64,000 nt of DNA, taken from the NCBI RefSeq assembly GCF_006540085.1, contig NZ_BJOG01000004.1, positions 434,001-498,000 on the forward strand. Reading direction: 5' to 3'. Of the stretch, positions 59,732 to 64,000 are shown in pieces (the stretch's first letter is position 1; each line of letters opens with the position of its first letter). This DNA is from Microbacterium oxydans (GTDB taxonomy: Bacteria; Actinomycetota; Actinomycetes; Actinomycetales; Microbacteriaceae). The notes under the pieces were generated by a model that was not told the DNA's origin, did no database searches, and saw only the letters and a list, made by a program, of their open reading frames with translations. The translations under genes and the position numbers were made by a program.

Positions 59732-60592
59732 ATGCGGTGGACCCGAAACCTGGTCGCGGCCCTCGTCGTCAGCGCGACTGCCGTGCTCGGCGTCGTGCCG
59801 CCGGTGAGCGCGGCGGAGATCCCACCACCGAACGCGGATGTCGCACGGATCCTCGCGGACACGAACGCCGCGCGGGCCGCCAACGGACTGGCGCCGTTGG
59901 TGCTGGACGGGGATGTGACGACGGTCGCGCAGAACTGGTCGGCGACCCAGTCCCGCGAAGGCCGGATGTACCACAACCCGCAGTACTCGAGCCAGATTCC
60001 CGGGGGTTGGAGCAGGGCAGCCGAGAACGTCGCATCCGGCTATTCGTCGGCGACCGTCGTCGCCGCATGGATGAACTCGCCGGGGCACCGTGCGAACATC
60101 CTCGGCGACTACACGACGATCGGCATCGGTCTCGTCAACGGCTACGCCACGCAGGTGTTCGCCAAGTATCCGGTATCGACGCCCACTCCGACGGTCTCGC
60201 GGCAGGATGCCTCCGTGCGCAGCCACGTCGCTCAGCGGGGATGGATCGCCGGAGGCGGCACCACGGGGCAGGGGCTGGGTCTCGAAGCCGTCGCGGTGCG
60301 GCAGCAGACCGGCAAGGTCATCTGCCTTCAGGCCCATGTGCAGAACATCGGGTGGATGACACCCGTCTGCACGCAGGGTGCCGGTACCGAGGTGACGGCG
60401 GGGACGACCGGTCGAGGGCTTCGAATGGAGGCTCTCCGGGTGTGGAGTCCGGGCAACACGGTGTCCGGACGAGGACACGTGTCGAGCATCGGGTGGCAAC
60501 CGCGCGTGGTCTCCTCGGCGCCGGGCAACCAGATCTCCCTCGGCACGACCGGGCAGGCGAGGCAGCTCGAGTTCGTCGACCTCTTCCAGTGA
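59732..60592 (+). CDS. secreted CAP-domain protein with ChW repeats
   Basis: This 286-residue protein has a cleaved signal peptide (ALVVSATAVLGVVPPVSA). The CAP/SCP domain has ILADTNAARAANGLAPL, YHNPQYSSQIPGG and MNSPGHRANILGDYTTIGIG with the conserved His. Residues 165-286 hold three ChW (clostridial hydrophobic, conserved W) repeats, seen as GW...GTTG(Q/R)G(L)xxEAxxV. ChW repeats are thought to bind cell-surface material. The role is unknown; CAP proteins are secreted in many bacteria. Confidence 0.85.
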   Translation: MRWTRNLVAALVVSATAVLGVVPPVSAAEIPPPNADVARILADTNAARAANGLAPLVLDGDVTTVAQNWSATQSREGRMYHNPQYSSQIPGGWSRAAENVASGYSSATVVAAWMNSPGHRANILGDYTTIGIGLVNGYATQVFAKYPVSTPTPTVSRQDASVRSHVAQRGWIAGGGTTGQGLGLEAVAVRQQTGKVICLQAHVQNIGWMTPVCTQGAGTEVTAGTTGRGLRMEALRVWSPGNTVSGRGHVSSIGWQPRVVSSAPGNQISLGTTGQARQLEFVDLFQ

Positions 60593-60642
60593 CGGCGACT
60601 TCCTGAGACGGCGATGTCGCTCGCCCCGAGTAGCCTTGGCGG

Positions 60643-62019
60643 GTGACCCCTTCCGCGCCGCTGCTCTCCGGGCAGACGCCCCTCGCCGTGCGCATGCGCC
60701 CGACCTCCCTCGCCGAGGTCGCCGGGCAGCGTCACCTGCTCCGGGCCGGTTCGCCGATCGTCGCCCTCGCTGATCCGAAGGCGGCAGCGCCGGGAGCCGT
60801 ATCGATCATCCTGTGGGGGCCGCCGGGCACCGGCAAGACCACGCTGGCACAGGCCATCGCGCGTTCGTCGGGGCGACGCTTCGTCGAGTTGTCCGCCATC
60901 ACCGCCGGCGTCAAGGACGTGCGCGAAGTCATGCAGGAGGCGGTGAACCAACGCGATCTCTACGGTCAGACCACCATCCTCTTCCTCGACGAGATCCACC
61001 GCTTCACGAAGGCGCAGCAGGACGCTCTGCTCCCCGGGGTCGAGAACGGGTGGGTGATCCTCATCGCCGCGACCACGGAGAATCCGTCCTTCTCGGTGAT
61101 CTCACCATTGCTCTCGCGCTCTCTGCTGCTGACCCTGCAGCCACTGACCGACGAGGACATCGGCGTGCTCGTCGACCGTGCGGTGACCGATGCCAGGGGA
61201 CTCAACGGAGCCGTCACGCTCAGCGACGAAGCTCGATCCGCCCTCCTGAGACTCGCATCGGGGGATGCTCGGCGCGCCCTCACGGGGTTGGAGGCCGGTG
61301 CGGGCGTGGCCCTGTCGCACGCCACGACAGCAGGAGAGCCCGGTGACGGCGCTGGTGGCGAGGAGGACGAGAGTGCGGGGCCGCCCGAGGTCTCTGCCGA
61401 TGACATCGCCCAGGCGGTCGACAAGGCGCTGCTGCGGTACGACCGTCAGGGTGATGAGCACTACGACGTCATCAGTGCGTTCATCAAGTCGATCAGGGGA
61501 TCCGACCCCGATGCGGCGCTGCACTACTTGGCCCGCATGATCGAGGCGGGGGAGGATCCGCGGTTCATCGCCAGGCGCCTCGTCATCTCCGCGTCGGAGG
61601 ACGTGGGCCTCGCCGACCCGCAGGCAATGGTCATCGCCGTCGCCGCTGCCGATGCCGTGGCATTCATCGGTATGCCGGAGGGGCGCATCCCGCTCGCGGA
61701 GGCGACCGTGTACCTGGCGACCACCGCCAAGTCGAACGCCGCCTATGTGGGCATCGACGCCGCGATCGCCGACATCCGTGCGGGAGGTTTCGGCAGGGTG
61801 CCGCTTCATCTGCGCGACGCTCACTATCCGGGCGCGAAGCGACTCGGGCACGGCCGCGGGTACGTCTACTCCCATGACAGCGAGTTCGGGATCGTGCCCC
61901 AGCAGTACCTGCCGGATGAGCTGGACGGCCGACGCTATTACCAGCCGAAGAACCTCGGTGCGGAGCGTGACATCGGCTCCCGGCTCGAGCGCATCCGTCG
62001 CATCCTCGGCGATCGCTGA
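60643..62019 (+). CDS. rarA: replication-associated recombination protein RarA
   Basis: This 458-residue AAA+ ATPase (MgsA/RarA) has Walker [17 protein letters not shown], Walker [11 protein letters not shown], sensor-1 [11 protein letters not shown] and the C-terminal tetramerisation part with [12 protein letters not shown]. It acts at stalled replication forks. The start is GTG. A disordered acidic insertion lies at about 228-250. Confidence 0.94.
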   Translation: MTPSAPLLSGQTPLAVRMRPTSLAEVAGQRHLLRAGSPIVALADPKAAAPGAVSIILWGPPGTGKTTLAQAIARSSGRRFVELSAITAGVKDVREVMQEAVNQRDLYGQTTILFLDEIHRFTKAQQDALLPGVENGWVILIAATTENPSFSVISPLLSRSLLLTLQPLTDEDIGVLVDRAVTDARGLNGAVTLSDEARSALLRLASGDARRALTGLEAGAGVALSHATTAGEPGDGAGGEEDESAGPPEVSADDIAQAVDKALLRYDRQGDEHYDVISAFIKSIRGSDPDAALHYLARMIEAGEDPRFIARRLVISASEDVGLADPQAMVIAVAAADAVAFIGMPEGRIPLAEATVYLATTAKSNAAYVGIDAAIADIRAGGFGRVPLHLRDAHYPGAKRLGHGRGYVYSHDSEFGIVPQQYLPDELDGRRYYQPKNLGAERDIGSRLERIRRILGDR

Positions 62020-62200
62020 CCCGCAGATCCGGTCGAGAGACACGATCTGTTAGACTTGAGCGGCTCGAAACCGAGTTTTCGGGCATCTCCTCGTTCACAC
62101 CACACCTTGCTGGCGCCCCGGCGTGCGCTCCAAGGCAGAACGCGGACGATACGTCCGCGAGTCGCGAAAGCCGCGACCGCGTCATCGGAAGGAACGCTTC

Positions 62201-62830
62201 GTGACCACGAAGTCCCAGGACCGCCGCAAGGTGCGTCTCAGCCGCGCCCTCGGCGTCGCACTCACCCCGAAGGCCGCCCGCTACCTCGAGAAGCGCCCGT
62301 ACGCTCCGGGTGAGCACGGCCGCACCAAGCGCAAGGCAGACAGCGACTACGCCGTCCGTCTGCGCGAGAAGCAGCGTCTGCGTGAGCAGTACGGCATCCG
62401 CGAGAAGCAGATGCGCAACACGTTCAACGAGGCTCGTCGTCAGGACGGCCTGACCGGTGAGAACCTGGTCGAGCTTCTCGAGATGCGTCTCGACGCTCTC
62501 GTCGTGCGTTCGGGCTTCGCCCGCACCACCGCGCAGGCTCGCCAGCTCGTCGTGCACCGTCACATCCTGGTCGACGGCCAGCTCGTCGACCGCCCGTCGT
62601 TCCGCGTGAAGCCGGGTCAGCTTATCCACGTCAAGCCCAAGAGCGAGGGCACCGAGCCCTTCCAGGTGGCAGCAGCCGGCGGTCACGCCGAGGTCCTGCC
62701 CCCCGTTCCCGGCTACCTCGAGGTCGAGCTCGACAAGCTCCAGGCACGTCTGGTCCGTCGCCCGAAGCGCGCTGAGGTCCCCGTGACCTGCGAAGTGCAG
62801 CTCGTCGTCGAGTACTACGCGGCTCGCTGA
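62201..62830 (+). CDS. rpsD: 30S ribosomal protein S4
   Basis: This 209-residue RNA-binding protein starts small-subunit assembly. RRKVRLSRALGVALTPKAA and the S4 domain (LLEMRLDALVVRSGFARTTA) are diagnostic. It lacks the zinc Cys motif, as in other Actinobacteria. GTG 62201 has GGAAGGAA upstream. The roughly 100-base leader could carry an autoregulatory site, but none was recognised. A strong terminator follows. Confidence 0.97.
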   Translation: MTTKSQDRRKVRLSRALGVALTPKAARYLEKRPYAPGEHGRTKRKADSDYAVRLREKQRLREQYGIREKQMRNTFNEARRQDGLTGENLVELLEMRLDALVVRSGFARTTAQARQLVVHRHILVDGQLVDRPSFRVKPGQLIHVKPKSEGTEPFQVAAAGGHAEVLPPVPGYLEVELDKLQARLVRRPKRAEVPVTCEVQLVVEYYAAR

Positions 62831-62842
62831 TACACCGCATAC

Positions 62843-62884
62843 ACGAGAGGCGTCGGGGAAACCCGACGCCTCTCGTCGTTTTTG
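62843..62884 (+). terminator. intrinsic terminator after rpsD
   Basis: Perfect 15-base arms (62843-62857 and 62862-62876) close on a GAAA loop, followed by CG and TTTTT. It is the strongest classical terminator in the window. Confidence 0.95.
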
Positions 62885-62934
62885 CATACGATGGGATCAC
62901 CGCGCCTTCGCGGCTCAGAGGCAAGGATGGCGTC

Positions 62935-63123
62935 ATGAAGAAGTTGCAGTGGTTCCTGATCGGAGTGATCGGCGGCTTCGTCGCGGCCCATTTCATGAAC
63001 AAGGACCCGCGGGGTCGTGACATCCTCGCCGAGGTCGATGCCCGCATCAACGGCTTCACCTCCCTGATCGGCGACGCCTACCGCGCCGAAGACGCTCGGC
63101 TTGCAGAGCCCGAACAGAACTGA
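62935..63123 (+). CDS. 62-residue membrane-associated protein, unknown
   Basis: This small protein has one helix (LQWFLIGVIGGFVAAHFM) at the N-terminus and a charged tail beginning NKDPRGRDILAEVDARINGF. It lies between the rpsD terminator and alaS, a position where small conserved actinobacterial proteins often occur. The function is unknown. Confidence 0.72.
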   Translation: MKKLQWFLIGVIGGFVAAHFMNKDPRGRDILAEVDARINGFTSLIGDAYRAEDARLAEPEQN

Positions 63124-63198
63124 CACCTCCTGCGCGCCTCGCGCAGCATCGCTCAACGCGACCATCCCTCCACGCGACCTAGGACACCTGGCACCCCT

Positions 63199-64000
63199 AT
63201 GAAAACTGCGGAAATCGCGCAGCGTTACCTCGACTTCTTCGAGGAGAACGACCACCTCATCGTCCCCTCCGCCTCTCTGGTCAGCGACGATCCTTCCCTG
63301 CTGTTCACGGTCGCCGGAATGGTGCCGATGATCCCGTACCTCACCGGGGTCGTGCCCGCTCCGCACCCGCGCATCGCGGACGTGCAGAAGTGCATCCGCA
63401 CCAACGACATCGAAGAGGTGGGCCGCACCGCCCGTCACGGCACGTTCTTCCAGATGCTGGGCAACTGGTCCTTCGGCGACTACTTCAAGGAAGGCGCGAT
63501 CCGTTACGCCTGGGAGCTGCTGACCAGCGCGGAGTCCGACGGCGGTCTCGGCTTCGACGAGAAGGACCTCTGGGTCACGGTCTACGAGACCGACGACGAG
63601 GCCGAAGCGATCTGGCGCGACATCATCGGGCTCAAGCCCGAGCGCATCCAGCGTCTCGGCCGCGCGGACAACTACTGGAACACCGGTCAGCCGGGCCCGG
63701 GTGGCCCCGACTCGGAGATCTTCTTCGATCGTGGCCCCGCTTACGGCAAGGACGGCGGCCCCGCCGTCGACGACTCGCGGTTCCTGGAGATCTGGAACCT
63801 CGTGTTCATGCAGGACTTCATCGAGAACATCCGCGGCAAGACCGAGTTCGACATCGTCGGTGAGCTCCCGATGAAGAACATCGACACCGGGATGGGCCTC
63901 GAGCGCGTCGCCTTCCTCAAGCAGGGCGTCGACAACATGTACGAGTCCGACCAGGTGCGGCCCGTGCTCGATCGTGCCGTCGAACTCTCCGGACGGCCCT
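63199..64000 (+). CDS. alaS: alanine--tRNA ligase, N-terminal part (runs off window)
   Basis: The first 267 residues of AlaRS are visible: [33 protein letters not shown], the catalytic [18 protein letters not shown] and the [19 protein letters not shown] loop, then [11 protein letters not shown]-type motif 3 ([14 protein letters not shown]). It charges tRNA-Ala; full AlaRS has about 880 residues, so the 3' two thirds lie outside. Confidence 0.95.
   Translation, partial: MKTAEIAQRYLDFFEENDHLIVPSASLVSDDPSLLFTVAGMVPMIPYLTGVVPAPHPRIADVQKCIRTNDIEEVGRTARHGTFFQMLGNWSFGDYFKEGAIRYAWELLTSAESDGGLGFDEKDLWVTVYETDDEAEAIWRDIIGLKPERIQRLGRADNYWNTGQPGPGGPDSEIFFDRGPAYGKDGGPAVDDSRFLEIWNLVFMQDFIENIRGKTEFDIVGELPMKNIDTGMGLERVAFLKQGVDNMYESDQVRPVLDRAVELSGRP

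Overview
The window reads as a chromosome segment of a high-GC actinobacterium, most likely Microbacteriaceae (Microbacterium or a close relative). The basis is very high GC, frequent GTG starts, dense start-stop overlaps, a DUF3000 gene beside an actinobacterial RNase D, a PdxR-pdxST pyridoxal phosphate locus, the order yebC-ruvC-ruvA-ruvB-yajC-secD-secF-rel, and WhiB and SHOCT proteins. No database was consulted; all family names are from motif reading.

Layout. 1-19000 is mostly core metabolism: the end of a GMC oxidoreductase, a fadAB beta-oxidation operon, RNase D-DUF3000, a sulfurtransferase-SufE pair, ZapE, an ammonium transporter with a GlnR-type box, an orphan MazF/PemK-like protein, a DgcN-like protein, a PQQ-type sugar dehydrogenase, and a Dur3-like symporter with a 43-residue companion and a roughly 400-base leader. 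19004-19559 is a tRNA cluster (Val-CAC leftward; Gly-GCC, Cys-GCA and Val-GAC rightward).

19532-28892 is a 9.36 kb integrated element in the 3' end of tRNA-Val(GAC). It is bounded by a 29-base direct repeat and carries a tyrosine integrase at its right end, flanking GTGCAA repeat pairs as putative integrase arm sites, and its own replacement tRNA terminator. Apart from the integrase and one SHOCT gene, all its genes (15 called) lie in one leftward, mostly overlapping cassette running from an excisionase-like HTH gene to a WhiB-like and an IF2-N-domain gene. The cassette includes several small zinc-ribbon proteins and a 319-residue protein that looks like an ADP-ribosyltransferase-type domain fused to a low-molecular-weight tyrosine phosphatase-type domain. 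No capsid, terminase, relaxase, helicase or polymerase gene is recognised. This is the most likely place for an undescribed system.

28900-64000 returns to chromosomal genes: a copper cluster (CopC, PCuAC chaperone, exported DyP peroxidase), photolyase, DoxX-like protein, a two-component system with a 16-base palindrome in its promoter region, thrS-HIT-lipoprotein, pdxY, divergent pdxR / pdxS-pdxT with an 18-base palindrome, a kinase-like phosphotransferase and an esterase, yebC-ruvCAB, yajC-secDF, rel, a DUF349 protein, a truncated NirB-like flavoprotein coupled to a HemD-like winged-helix regulator, a CAP/ChW secreted protein, rarA, rpsD with a strong terminator, and the start of alaS.

Functional links read from the layout: fadA-fadB for fatty acid oxidation, ruvCAB for Holliday junction processing, yajC-secDF for protein export, pdxR/S/T plus pdxY for vitamin B6, and copC-pcuAC-DyP for extracytoplasmic copper handling. 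The element genes appear to be expressed from one promoter whose -35 is covered by a dyad, which suggests repressor control.
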